A stretch of DNA of 64,000 nt, taken from the NCBI GenBank assembly GCA_900468535.1, contig UBTY01000006.1, forward strand, positions 1 through 64,000. The letters are read 5' to 3'. This DNA is from Hyphomicrobiales bacterium. GTDB lineage: Bacteria; Pseudomonadota; Alphaproteobacteria; Rhizobiales; Rhizobiaceae. Positions 54,684 through 63,762 of this stretch are shown here, one piece after another (positions within the stretch are counted from its first letter, which is position 1; the number at the start of each line of letters is the position of its first letter). A program made the position numbers and the translations under genes. Under the pieces are notes generated by a model. The model saw nothing but the letters and a program-made list of their open reading frames with translations, was not told the origin of the DNA and did no database searches.

Positions 54684-54870
54684 TCATTGATAGCCCCAAC
54701 TCGACGGACGGCATTCCGTAGCGAAGCGCTCGCAGGTTCGGATATAGGTGATGTCCGTGACGCAGGTCTTGTCCGGAGCCGTTACGTCAAATTGCCGTCG
54801 AGTGTGTTGTCGATAGCGACGGCAGGCCTGCCGCCCTAGTTGCCGGGGCGGCGTTTGTAGCCGATCTGCG
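54684..54870 (-). mobile_element. IS3-family transposase (OrfB) fragment
   Basis: Minus strand encodes 'RRQFDVTAPDKTCVTDITYIRT', the segment preceding and including the first catalytic Asp of the IS3-type DDE integrase core, then stops. About 60 residues only; both flanks of the transposase are gone. Confidence 0.75.
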
Positions 54871-54889
54871 CCTTGACGGCAGGACATCA

Positions 54890-55260
54890 TCGTGAATCTA
54901 CGCGGTAGGATTCGATGCCGGTGCGACGTGGTCTGTGTCGTCGAAACCAACGATCGCCATTTCGTCGGGTATCTTGTTGGAGTCTTAGCAGCAACTCACA
55001 GCTGCGAGTGCGGTAAGGCCGCTGGGTCGCCGAACGCCGCTTATCGCCATAGATCTTGGCGATGGAGCTGAGCGATCTCCAGGATGGGTCCTCAGATTCG
55101 GGATTGAGAATCATCTGAGGCTCGGCGAAGATGCCTTGTGCCGGTGCCGGCGGCAGACTGTCCAGCACTTCGGTCGTCACGCCGATCAGCCATGGCTTCT
55201 GGCATGAACGGCCCGCATCGCGTGGCCGGTATCCGAGATCGGACAATACCGCCCGGCGAG
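54890..55260 (-). pseudogene. LacI-type regulator remnant
   Basis: Two pieces in different frames: 'LGYRPRDAGRS' plus 'WLIGVTTEVLDSLP' (about 55170-55245), which is the end of a LacI DNA-binding/hinge region, and 'SNKIPDEMAIVGFDDTDHVAPAS' (about 54905-54985), the effector-domain C-terminal motif. The core between them is deleted. It lies between the IS3 fragment and the molybdenum oxidoreductase operon and once may have regulated something nearby. Confidence 0.6.
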
Positions 55261-55341
55261 ATCGCGTGTGGCCTGGGGCTCGTCCGGCTTGATATCCTCG
55301 ACCTCAGGCGAGCAGGACGGGCGCTGCGGAAATCTCCTTAA

Positions 55342-57594
55342 TCATTGTCTCGTGTCGCTTTCAAGGATTTTGTCGATGCTGATAGGGAAATGGCGAATGC
55401 GCTTGCCAGTGGCATGGAAAATCGCGTTCGACACGGCTGCGGCGACACCGACCAGACCGATTTCGCCAAGACCCTTGACGCCGATAGGGCTCGCCTTGTC
55501 GTCGTCCTCTTCAACGAAGATCACATCGACATCCTCGATGTCGGCATGGGCGGGCACATGATATTCTGCGAGATTGTGGTTCATGATCCGACCGGTGCGA
55601 TGGTCGATCATTCCCTCCTCATGAAGCGCCATGCCAACACCCATGACGACGCCGCCGAGAATCTGGCTGCGTGCCGTCTTCGGATTGAGGATGCGGCCGG
55701 CCGCGACCGAACTGACGACTCGCGTCACTCGCGGGCGACCGAGCTCTTCGTCCACCCTCACTTCCACGAACACGGCCGAATGGGTATAGGAGGAGAATTT
55801 TCTCATCATCGCCGCATCCGGCCCGGCCTTTCCATGCTCCTCGATCGTCGAGATGCCGGTCGCTTCCATGATGTCGGAAAGGGTGACGCCGATCGGATGA
55901 TTGGCTTTTAGCACCAGCCGTCCATCTGAGATCTCGACATGTTCGGGTTTGGCGTCCTTAAGAGGCGAGTGGTCCATCGCCTGCGCATGCTTCAGAAGCG
56001 TAGCAATCACTGCCTTCGCCGCCGCTTGAACGGCCGATCCGGTCGACGCCGCCGTCCAGGACCCACCTTCGACGGCGGTTTTCGGCAACGTCGAGTCGCC
56101 GATTATCACGCTGACATTCGATATTGGCACGTCGAAAGCGTCTGCCCCGAGCTGGCCAAGGATCGTATAGGTACCGGTGCCAATGTCGGAAGCGGCGGCT
56201 GACACTATGACATTGCCGTCAGAGGCCAGACGCACCTTCGCTTCCGCAGGCGACAATTGCGCTTCCCAGAAGCCGGTCGCCATGCCCCAGCCGATAAGCT
56301 CATTACCGTCGCGCATCGAACGCGGTTCAGCCGAGCGCTTCGACCATCCGAACCGCTCGGCGCCCTCACGATAACAGGCATGCAGGGCCTTGGAGGTGAT
56401 CTCTTTGTCGGAGTTCTGATCGCGATGCGCAAAATTGCGGATCCTTAGCTCCAGCGGATCGATGTCGACGGCGTAGGCGAGTTCGTCCATCGCAGCCTCG
56501 AGTGCGGTCACCCCGGTTGCGGCCCCCGGCGCCCGCATGTCACCGGGCGTCGAGACATCGAGCTTGGCGATTTCGTAAGTGATCTTGGCGTTGTCGCATT
56601 TGTAGGCAAGACCCGACCAGTTGGCGACATTCTCCTGATAATCCTCGTATCGCGAAGTCGCATGCAATGCGTGATGCATGACCGATTGGAGGTACCCCTC
56701 GGCATCCGCCGCTAGCGAAACGGTCTGGATCGCGGTCGGTCGCCAGGTGAGATAGAACATCTCGCGCCGGCTCAACTCCACCTTCATCGAGCGCTTCAGG
56801 TCGAGGCTCGCCATGACCGCGAGGAAAAGTTGGTACTTCGGCCTCAGGCCCTGGCCGAAGGCACCGCCGACGAACTTATTCCTGACCGTGACCTTCTCAG
56901 GATCGAGACCAAAAACGTTGCAGACATATTCGTGGCTGTTCTGCGAACCTTGCGTCTTGTCATGGATCGTCAATTCGCCTTCCTTCTCCCAAAGCACGGT
57001 GGAACTGAACAATTCCATCGGATTGTGGTGCTCGCCTTCGATCGTGTAGTCGGCGGAAATCCGATACGGCGCGTCGGCGAAAGCTTTTTCGGCATCCCCG
57101 CGCGGGGGAGGTGGCATGAAGGCGGCCATGCGAGGCACCGGCGGAACGTAGGCATGCTGCTGCTCGCGGCTCAGATCGGTGTGCGGCGTGTCGGCAGAAT
57201 AGGCGACCTGGATCAGTGAAGCTGCATCGCGGGCTGCCTCGAATGTCTCAGCAACCACCAACGCAACCGGTTGCCCATCGAACAGGATGCGGTCGTTTTC
57301 CAGCGGCCGGAACGGATGGCCGGGCAGGGCCACTTCATCCTTCCATTTCGTATCGCGGTAGGCCGCCTTCGGGCGGTTCTGATAGGTGTAGACCTTCACC
57401 ACCCCCGGAAAATTTTCGGCCCGCGACGTATCGAGCTCAGTAATGTGGCCGGTGGCGATTGTGGAGACGAGGATATATCCATGCAGCATCCCCGGCTCGA
57501 AATGCTCGGCGGCATATCGGGCCTGCCCCGTCACCTTCAAAGGACCGTCGATCCGCGAGGTCGGCAAGCCGACGCGCTTCTGTTCGTTCAGCAT
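55342..57594 (-). CDS. xanthine dehydrogenase-family molybdopterin-binding subunit (PaoC-like)
   Basis: 750 aa catalytic subunit that binds molybdenum cytosine-dinucleotide cofactor. 'GGAFGQGLRPKYQ' and 'GAATGVTALEAAMDELAYA' belong to the cofactor-binding domains, and the catalytic Glu is in 'GVKGLGEIGLVG' near the C-terminus (about residue 715). Size and arrangement fit the PaoABC (YagTSR) periplasmic aldehyde oxidoreductase type rather than eukaryote-like xanthine dehydrogenase. Third gene of the operon, 12 bases after the FAD subunit. It probably oxidises aldehydes to acids; substrate range not readable. Confidence 0.92.
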   Translation of the reverse strand: MLNEQKRVGLPTSRIDGPLKVTGQARYAAEHFEPGMLHGYILVSTIATGHITELDTSRAENFPGVVKVYTYQNRPKAAYRDTKWKDEVALPGHPFRPLENDRILFDGQPVALVVAETFEAARDAASLIQVAYSADTPHTDLSREQQHAYVPPVPRMAAFMPPPPRGDAEKAFADAPYRISADYTIEGEHHNPMELFSSTVLWEKEGELTIHDKTQGSQNSHEYVCNVFGLDPEKVTVRNKFVGGAFGQGLRPKYQLFLAVMASLDLKRSMKVELSRREMFYLTWRPTAIQTVSLAADAEGYLQSVMHHALHATSRYEDYQENVANWSGLAYKCDNAKITYEIAKLDVSTPGDMRAPGAATGVTALEAAMDELAYAVDIDPLELRIRNFAHRDQNSDKEITSKALHACYREGAERFGWSKRSAEPRSMRDGNELIGWGMATGFWEAQLSPAEAKVRLASDGNVIVSAAASDIGTGTYTILGQLGADAFDVPISNVSVIIGDSTLPKTAVEGGSWTAASTGSAVQAAAKAVIATLLKHAQAMDHSPLKDAKPEHVEISDGRLVLKANHPIGVTLSDIMEATGISTIEEHGKAGPDAAMMRKFSSYTHSAVFVEVRVDEELGRPRVTRVVSSVAAGRILNPKTARSQILGGVVMGVGMALHEEGMIDHRTGRIMNHNLAEYHVPAHADIEDVDVIFVEEDDDKASPIGVKGLGEIGLVGVAAAVSNAIFHATGKRIRHFPISIDKILESDTRQ

Positions 57595-57606
57595 TGTCGG
57601 CGCTCC

Positions 57607-58623
57607 CTATTGAATAGCCTTGACGGTCTGGTTCTGTGGACGGCCGGACGCCGCTTGGCGCAACGCTCGCACGATCGCTTTAGCGGCAAGGCAAATCTTG
57701 AAGTTGTTGTCGCCCTGTCCTTGCGCGCCGGCGAGCAGACGGTCGGCGACCCGCTGAAACGTGGCATCGTCCGCAGGCGCGCCAGCAAATTCCGCTTCGA
57801 CGAGCGGGTCACGCCAGGGCTTGTGGGCGACCCCGCCGAGCGCGATGCGCAAATCGACGATCTCTCCCGCAGACACCTTCATGGCCGCTGCAACAGAAAC
57901 CAGTGCAAATGCATAGGACAGTCGATCGCGGAGCTTCAGATAAGTGTGGTTGGTGCCGAACTGGTTGGCATCGAGACGTATTGCAACGACGATCTCGCCC
58001 GGTTGGAGGGTGTTATCCTTTTCCGGACGGTCGCCCGGAAGACGATGAAATTCGGAGAAGGGAATATCACGACGACCGGCTGGCCCTTCGACCTCGACAG
58101 TGGCCGCCAGCGCAGCGAGCGCGACACACATGTCCGAGGGATGCACAGCGATGCAGTTGCCGCTGGCGCCAAGGATCGCATGGATCCGGTTCAGGCCGCC
58201 GATCGCGCCACAACCAGAACCGGGCTCGCGTTTGTTGCACGGCGTTGACGGATCGTAGAAGTAATAGCAACGGGTGCGTTGCAGGAGATTACCGCCGGTG
58301 GTCGCGGCGTTTCGGAGCTGCGGCGAAGCGCCGGCCAGGATCGCGCTTGCCAACAGCGGGAAGCGCTCCTGGACACGTTCGTCATAGGCGACCGCAGAAT
58401 TGCTGACCAGCGCGCCGATGCGGAGGCCGCCGTTCGGTAGATCTTCGATATCCTTGAGCGGAAGACGGTTGATGTCGACGATTGCCGAGGGCAGGGCCAC
58501 CTCGTACTTCATCAGGTCGACGAGATTGGTGCCGCCGGCGAGAACCTGTGCCTGCGGATTGGACGCGAGAACTGCCACGGCATCTGATACTGTTTCAGCG
58601 CGGGTATAGGTAAATTCCTTCAT
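57607..58623 (-). CDS. FAD-binding subunit of molybdenum oxidoreductase (PaoB-like)
   Basis: 338 aa. FAD motifs 'VLAGGTNLVDLMK' and 'AATTGGNLLQRTRC'; an inserted Cys cluster ('RCYYFYDPSTPC', 'GSGCGA', with a later Cys) corresponds to the extra [4Fe-4S] site known from PaoB. The C-terminal domain 'IALGGVAHKPWRD' is typical. It overlaps the 2Fe-2S gene by four bases and precedes the large subunit. It relays electrons from the Mo site to the acceptor. Confidence 0.93.
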   Translation of the reverse strand: MKEFTYTRAETVSDAVAVLASNPQAQVLAGGTNLVDLMKYEVALPSAIVDINRLPLKDIEDLPNGGLRIGALVSNSAVAYDERVQERFPLLASAILAGASPQLRNAATTGGNLLQRTRCYYFYDPSTPCNKREPGSGCGAIGGLNRIHAILGASGNCIAVHPSDMCVALAALAATVEVEGPAGRRDIPFSEFHRLPGDRPEKDNTLQPGEIVVAIRLDANQFGTNHTYLKLRDRLSYAFALVSVAAAMKVSAGEIVDLRIALGGVAHKPWRDPLVEAEFAGAPADDATFQRVADRLLAGAQGQGDNNFKICLAAKAIVRALRQAASGRPQNQTVKAIQ

Positions 58624-59144
58624 TCCGCGGCCTCCCGGAATTCGCGGGCGGCTTCAGCGCCCAGGACTTCCTCGATGGCATCTGCGATATTGCCGTAGGC
58701 ACCGCAACGACAGAGGTTGCCGCTCATCAGTTCGCGGATTTCAGCGCGGGAATGTGCATGGCCCTCCTTGATGAGGCCGACGGCGGAACAGATCTGGCCG
58801 GGCGTGCAATAGCCGCATTGGAAGGCATCATGCTCCACGAAAGCCTTCTGCATCGGATGCATGGCATCCGGCGAGCCCAGCCCTTCGATCGTGGTGATCA
58901 CGCATCCATCCAGGGAGACAGCGAGCTTGAGACAGGAATTGACCCGCTCACCATCGATAAGGACGGTGCAGGCTCCGCATTGGCCGTGGTCGCAGCCTTT
59001 CTTGGTGCCTGGGAGCTCCATCGGTCCACGCAGGAGGTCAAGCATCGTCACCCATGGCTGAATTTCCAGCTCTAGGGTCTTGCCATTGATCGTCAGGGTG
59101 ACGGGACAGACGGGAAGTTTGGACCGGGAAGGTGCGGTGTCCAT
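58620..59144 (-). CDS. 2Fe-2S subunit of molybdenum oxidoreductase (PaoA-like)
   Basis: 174 aa with two [2Fe-2S] domains: plant-ferredoxin type 'KKGCDHGQCGACTVLIDG' and the helical one with 'FQCGYCTPGQI' and 'NLCRCGAYGNI'. First gene of the operon, behind a consensus EcfG promoter. PaoA usually carries a Tat signal; here none is seen in the short N-terminus, so the complex may be cytosolic, or the start may be upstream. Confidence 0.93.
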   Translation of the reverse strand: MDTAPSRSKLPVCPVTLTINGKTLELEIQPWVTMLDLLRGPMELPGTKKGCDHGQCGACTVLIDGERVNSCLKLAVSLDGCVITTIEGLGSPDAMHPMQKAFVEHDAFQCGYCTPGQICSAVGLIKEGHAHSRAEIRELMSGNLCRCGAYGNIADAIEEVLGAEAAREFREAAE

Positions 59145-59176
59145 GAAGCAGCCTCTCTTTTTGCGGATGAGGGCCT

Positions 59177-59201
59177 AACGAAGCGGTGTGGTGATTGTTC
59201 C
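59177..59201 (-). promoter_or_regulatory. EcfG promoter, consensus match (GGAAC-N16-CGTT)
   Basis: Minus-strand GGAAC (59201-59197), 16 bases, CGTT (59180-59177), start of the 2Fe-2S subunit at 59144. Confidence 0.75.
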
Positions 59202-59708
59202 TGTGCCGTGCCAAAAGACCGACCAGTGAACCGGAGCGATATCGTAGGCAGCTTGGCCGATCGGCTTTCCTGCACAAACAGGGACAGCAAACGCTATTTC
59301 GCGAGCTCGCCGCGCAGACCTTTGTCGTCCGGGACGCAGATATCTTGGTGATTAGCTCAGATCGGACTGAGCGATCGATGGCCAAGGAAGGGATTTTAAT
59401 CCGCGGTCAGAGCTTGAGCGGATCGTGTCCCCAGTTCATCAGCGAATAACGCCAGTCAGAATGCTGCTTGTCCTTCCTGGGGCCGACTTGCGCGAGTGGC
59501 GTCGGACAACCGTTGTCGTCCGGCGTCAAAAAGACGCTCCACGAAAGGTTTGAGCGCCTTTTCGTTTACATAGAGCGCTTGTGTGCTGCCCAGAGCGGTC
59601 ACATGGATGAGGGCTGGTCGATTCAATCGTGCCCGATGAAACCACTTCGTCAGCCGGCACGTATTGAACAATGAACCTCATTGATTTCGTCGGTGCTCCT
59701 GGAGTCTC
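59202..59708. other. 0.5-kb stretch without a supported gene
   Basis: Motif-free frames on both strands; no promoter motif with correct spacing toward the hydrolase. Confidence 0.35.
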
Positions 59709-60706
59709 ATGTTTTTTTGCCGTGTACGCTTCTCGTCGATCCTTATGGTTTTGGCGATTTCGATTTTTGGCCAGCCTGCAGTCGCGTTGGACGATCAGCG
59801 GCCGCTTCGCATCGATGTGGGTGGCTTCCGATTGAACAGCGTCCTGCTGCAGGCGGGAAGGCATGCAGACCTGCCTCCGATTGTCTTCATCCATGGTGCG
59901 AGCGCTAGTCTCTACGATCCTATGCTGTCATTTCGCCAAATGCTGGAAGGTCGAGCAAAATTGCTTTTTGTCGACCGGCCGGGACATGGTCAATCCGATG
60001 TCGGCGGCAAGGAGAATATCTTTCCTGATGGTCAGGCCGATGCGATCGCCACACTGATGAATAAGCGCAAGATCGGCCGCGCTATCGTTGTGAGCCATTC
60101 GTTCGGTGGTGCAATCGCCGCTTCGCTTGCAACACGCCACCCGGACCTTGTGGCCGGTCTCGTTTTCTCTCGCCGGCAGTCTATCCGTGGAAGGGTGGCG
60201 TTGCCTGGTATTACGACGCGGCCATCGAGCCGGTCTCCGGTCCGCTGTTCAGCGCCCTGGTCGTTCCGCCGGTCGGGCTGTTTGCGATTAACCGAGCCAC
60301 AAGTGCAGTCTTCGCTCCGAACCAGCGACCATCGGACTATATCGCACAATCGCGAGCGTTGCAGGCGCTGCGGCCAGGCGCCTTCCGACACAATGCCCAA
60401 GAGGTTGCCGCCCTTAGCGACTGGGCCAGGACCGGCAGTCTCGCCTACCGCAAGATCAAGGCGCCCACGGTCATCATCACCGGCGACGCGGATGGCATCG
60501 TATCTCCGGATGTCCACGCCAGGCATCTGGCACGTGACATCCGGGGTTCACGACTGATCGTCGTGCATAACCTCGGCCACAAGTCCGATTATGTGGCACG
60601 CGACCTGGCGTTTGCGGCCATCGAGACCGTGTCCGGCAAGAAGCGCGGCTTGATGGGCGTGGTAAAGACAGTCGAGCGACGGATTGCAAATGACAGCAAG
60701 AAATAA
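59709..60706 (+). pseudogene. alpha/beta hydrolase, one frameshift
   Basis: Secreted serine hydrolase, about 330 aa when repaired. Signal peptide at residues 1-26; 'VFIHGASASLYDP' oxyanion strand; nucleophile Ser in 'VVSHSFGGAIAAS'; then a missing base near 60167 breaks 'GLVF(L)SPAVYPW'. The second frame carries 'APTVIITGDADGIVSPD' with the acid Asp and the catalytic His in 'NLGHKSDYV'. Only one shift; both halves are otherwise intact. Shine-Dalgarno GGAG. Coupled to the DoxX remnant (start inside its 3' end). Confidence 0.88.
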
Positions 60707-61096
60707 ACGCGCTCGGCGACTGTGTCGGTCAGGGCTCGCGATCTTTTATGGGATCGCCGGCATCCTGCATATCGCAGTCCCCAATCCATTCCTGCAGATC
60801 ACACCTGCCTGGGTGCCCGACCCTCAGCAAGTAATCTTCATTACCGGTGCGTGCGAAGTTGCCGGTGCGATAGGCCTGCTCATTCCCGCTTTCCGTCGAT
60901 ATGCGGGCATTGGGTTGGCGCTTTACGCGATCTGTTTCCGGCCAACATAAAGCATGCAATCGACAGCCTGAGTTCGGACGGGGCTTCGGTATGGCAGTGG
61001 ACGTATCACTGTATCTGCCTACCTCTTCAGGCCGTTCTGGTTTGGCTGGCTCTTTTTGCCGGCGGTGGATCTGCTCGCTTTCACGACCATGGTTAG
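60690..61096 (+). pseudogene. DoxX-like membrane protein, frameshifted
   Basis: Small four-helix DoxX-family protein. 'IFYGIAGILHIAVPNPFLQITP' and 'FITGACEVAGAIGLLIP' are intact, then after 'LALYAIC' the frame moves to the one encoding 'FPANIKHAI' and a final frame with 'QAVLVWLALFAGG'. At least one frameshift near 60940 and probably another. It starts inside the hydrolase 3' end (ATG at 60690). Confidence 0.75.
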
Positions 61097-61187
61097 ACCG
61101 GTCCGCATTCGAAAGGTAATATCGAGGGCGGGCCAGAGCGGGGGCGTTCGCACTGGAACCATGGTTTACCGTACCTGCGATGAAGCT

Positions 61188-61626
61188 TTAGGGATCGATC
61201 AACGCGATGCCGAGATCGGCCCTCTTTTTACGGCGGAGACCGACGGCGCTTTCGCGGATCATGATCTCCAGCGTCGGGTGGACCGTCCCCTTTATGGCCA
61301 CCTTTCGTAGATGCGTCTGACAGCCCGAGGACGACATGCATGTGCAGGCTTGCCTTACCGTCGTCTCCGACGGCGATGTCGCCGATTGCGCTCAGCACCT
61401 CGGTCTGTTCGGCGACGGGGATTTCCTTGTAGGTTTTCGATGCAAAGTCGAAAAAACCCAGCGTCGCGCTTCGAAAAGCGCCGATCGCGGTCAAGGAGGC
61501 GCCGGTCAGTTTCTGTTCCTGCGCAAACCGTGTGACTGCGACGAATGCCTCCTCGCCATCCTCCAGAACCAGCACGAAGCTACGCTCGCGCCAAGGATCG
61601 CTCTCGCCGAGCTCTTTGCTTTTCAT
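61188..61626 (-). pseudogene. PPC/DUF296-domain protein with C-terminal frameshift
   Basis: Small PCC/DUF296 protein (about 145 aa). 'SFVLVLEDGEEAFVAVTRFAQEQ', 'LTAIGAFRSATLGFFDF' and 'LHMHVVLGLSDASTKGGH' fit the fold, including the His-x-His metal site. Near 61296 the frame shifts: the expected end ('GTVHPTLEIMIRES' ... 'RADLGIALIDP') lies in the next frame and stops at 61188. As read it ends early at 61228 with unrelated residues. Shine-Dalgarno AGGAGG. Role unknown. Confidence 0.75.
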
Positions 61627-61652
61627 AAGGGCCTCCTGTGGTGGAATTTGGT

Positions 61653-61947
61653 TCAAGCCCATTCGGGCACGTCCAGAGAGCGGATCCAGATCCGGTCGTT
61701 CCGCACCAAGCCGTCGCGAAGCTTCTTCCGCGCGATCTCCTCGAAGGCGGTCGCGGTCGACGCAAAGCTTAGATCGTCGGCCGGACCATGGGAGAGCTTC
61801 TCGATGGCGCCGCTGGTCACGAACACGTCGCAGGGATGACCATCGTCGATCAATTGAAGATAACCGATGCCCGCGACGCAGCAGGGTGTCGCCGTCAATG
61901 AAACCATCGAAGTCTGTCTCCCGGTCTTGTGAAATCGTTATCGCCAT
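61653..61947 (-). pseudogene. DUF1488-like protein, one frameshift
   Basis: Starts 'MAITISQDRETDFDGFIDG' at 61947, then a shift near 61880 leads to 'IGYLQLIDDGHPCDVFVTSGAIEKL' and 'AFEEIARKKLRDGLVRNDRIWI', which fits the DUF1488 pattern (a conserved Cys strand, then an A-x-K helix). It precedes the PPC gene by 26 bases, forming a two-gene unit. An EcfG motif lies only eleven bases from the start codon. Confidence 0.6.
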
Positions 61948-61957
61948 CTGGACGATT

Positions 61958-61982
61958 AACCTCCGAAGTCGGTTGGAGTTCC
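61958..61982 (-). promoter_or_regulatory. candidate EcfG promoter with very short leader
   Basis: Minus-strand GGAAC (61982-61978), 18 bases, TT (61959-61958); ATG at 61947, so the message would be nearly leaderless. Confidence 0.5.
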
Positions 61983-62526
61983 GCCTTTGTGCAGCGGAGT
62001 TCACTCCAAGGAGACAGAACTCTCGCGTCCGATGCCAGTTGAGGTCTGCGCACGCGTTAGGCGATGCATGGGGATCGACGATCTCATTGGCGAAACGAGG
62101 CGGACGTATTCTGCACGTTCATAATTTCCGCACGTCCATCCTGCCTTCTTCATTCTAAAGCGAATGTAATTTCAGGTGCTTAGTCAATCAGAGGCTGGGT
62201 CAGAGTTCGATTCCGTTTACGGCGAGGCTGTTTCCTTCGACTCGTTGCATTCAGTGCTGCTGTCGGTGGCACCTGGCACAAGCTATATTTGCAGCCGACG
62301 GCCTGTCGGATTCTGTTATGGAAGAATGGAAAGGAGATCGCTGATGCTTTTGCAGAAATACCGCGAGAACAAGCAAGCCTTGAAGCAGATCGGCCGCGAG
62401 GCCATCGCCGAGAGCCGCGTCTGGGCCTAACGATCACTGCCAAGGATCGGCAGACCGAGGCGAAGGATAAGGCCCAGCATGAGCGCAAGGAACGTGCTCC
62501 GGCTACCGTGAGGTAGCAATCGCTTC
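61983..62526. other. intergenic stretch with antitoxin-like debris
   Basis: A plus-strand segment, 62344-62430, reads 'QKYRENKQALKQIGREAIAESR', resembling the start of small proteins found before zeta-toxin genes in rhizobia, and then stops. 'LTITAKDRQTEAKDKA' in another frame at about 62430-62480 may be more of the same. No intact gene. Confidence 0.35.
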
Positions 62527-62950
62527 ATGCCCGAGTTGTCGTGTATCCTCCTCGCAGGGCCGAACAGCTCCGGCAAAACTTCCGCCTTCGCGAAGCTGAA
62601 GCTCGAGGGTGTTTGGATCAACGCGGACGAGATCGCCAAAGCGATGCCGGTCGCCGTCGACTGAAATCCAAGCTGATCGAGCGGCTCTCCTGAAAATTGA
62701 CGAGATGATCGACACCAGGCAGTCTTTTATTCTCGAGACGACGCTGAGCAGCAACCGATCGTTGAGAATGATGCGGGCTGCCAAGGTGGCCGGGGCAAGG
62801 TCGGCCTGTTCGCCGACATCGGTGAAATCGACTTCATTTGCGCTACAAGTCTGACCAACGATCCCACATCCCGTGTCGCTGTACGTGGAGTCGAAGTTGA
62901 CCTTGGGACGCCGGGCGAAATCATAGCGAAGAAGGTTCACTATCGAGGAC
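62527..62950 (+). pseudogene. zeta-toxin family kinase, frameshifted
   Basis: The N-terminus has the P-loop 'LLAGPNSSGKTSAFAKL' and 'WINADEIAKAM', stopping at 62664. The next frame continues 'DRAALLKIDEMIDTRQSFILETTLSSNRSL' with the family 'F-x-x-E-T-T-L-S' element, and later 'KVGLF' and 'LTNDP' fragments are in a third frame. Zeta toxins phosphorylate UDP-N-acetylglucosamine or other targets. This copy is dead. Converges on the SRPBCC gene. Confidence 0.75.
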
Positions 62951-62957
62951 CCTCTCT

Positions 62958-63473
62958 TCAGCCACGTGACATGTTCGACATCGCGTGCCGCAACAACGCG
63001 TCTAGCTGCTCCAACTGTTCTGGCAATGCCACCGCACTGCCCTGCAATGCTTCATCAAGCGCTTCCGTCGACGGATAGATTTCGTGAAAGGTCAACAGCG
63101 TCTTTCCGGCCTGATCCTCGAATGTCACGGTGGTGATCGCGCCCTCTTCTCCTTCATCGTTGGTCCAGACAATGCGCTCATTTGGCACGACGTCGAGATA
63201 CTTGCCGTAAAAGGCCATTGTTTCCGAGCCACCGGCACCGAACTCCAGCCGATACTTTCCGTCAGAACGGACGTCCATTTGACACGACACGAGCACGACA
63301 CCGGTTGCTGACTTAGGCACCCACCAGCGCTGGAAAAGCTCGGGTTGGCTCCACGCCCCGAATAAGATGGTCCGCGGCGTGATGAATGTCCGTTTCACTA
63401 CGAGTTCGCGGTGTCCTCTACGCTCGACCGACGCGCGGTTCTGGGCGACGTGTGCAGTATTGACTTGCTTCAT
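62958..63473 (-). CDS. SRPBCC / AHSA1-like (ATPase activator) protein
   Basis: 171 aa START/SRPBCC-fold protein. 'ELVVKRTFITPRTILFGAWSQPELFQRWWVPKS' is the AHSA1 opening with its Trp-Trp, followed by 'GKYRLEF', 'ETMAFYGKYLDVVPNERIVWTND' and 'ITTVTFEDQAGKTLLTF'. Ligand-binding or stress role; no catalytic residues known. Start at 63473 with GGAG upstream; the longer frame to 63650 is unsupported. No correctly spaced EcfG motif was found. Confidence 0.88.
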   Translation of the reverse strand: MKQVNTAHVAQNRASVERRGHRELVVKRTFITPRTILFGAWSQPELFQRWWVPKSATGVVLVSCQMDVRSDGKYRLEFGAGGSETMAFYGKYLDVVPNERIVWTNDEGEEGAITTVTFEDQAGKTLLTFHEIYPSTEALDEALQGSAVALPEQLEQLDALLRHAMSNMSRG

Positions 63474-63697
63474 CTTGTTACTCCTCGTCGTGGCGGGCGA
63501 GCTTTTTGTTGCCCCCGTCATGACGACGTTCGGCGGACGCGCAGTCCGACACGACATCGCGAAAAATTGTCGTCGCATGCCGACTGTCTCCGCGCAGGAA
63601 CGGCCAGAATATCTGCCGGTAAGCTGATGACCGCGCTCGCGTGGGGCCAAACGGTTCGGTTCCCATCAAGACCTTATGCAGATCTCACTACATCCCA

Positions 63698-63736
63698 TTG
63701 ACATATCCGTGGTGCGCACGAACTTTGGGATATGTC
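63698..63736. promoter_or_regulatory. inverted repeat/promoter of vapBC
   Basis: Perfect 9-bp inverted repeat GACATATCC (63700-63708) / GGATATGTC (63728-63736). TTGACA at 63698-63703 overlaps its first arm. Typical for autoregulated toxin-antitoxin operons. Confidence 0.6.
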
Positions 63737-63762
63737 GCCCGTAGATGCCAAAGGAATCCTTG

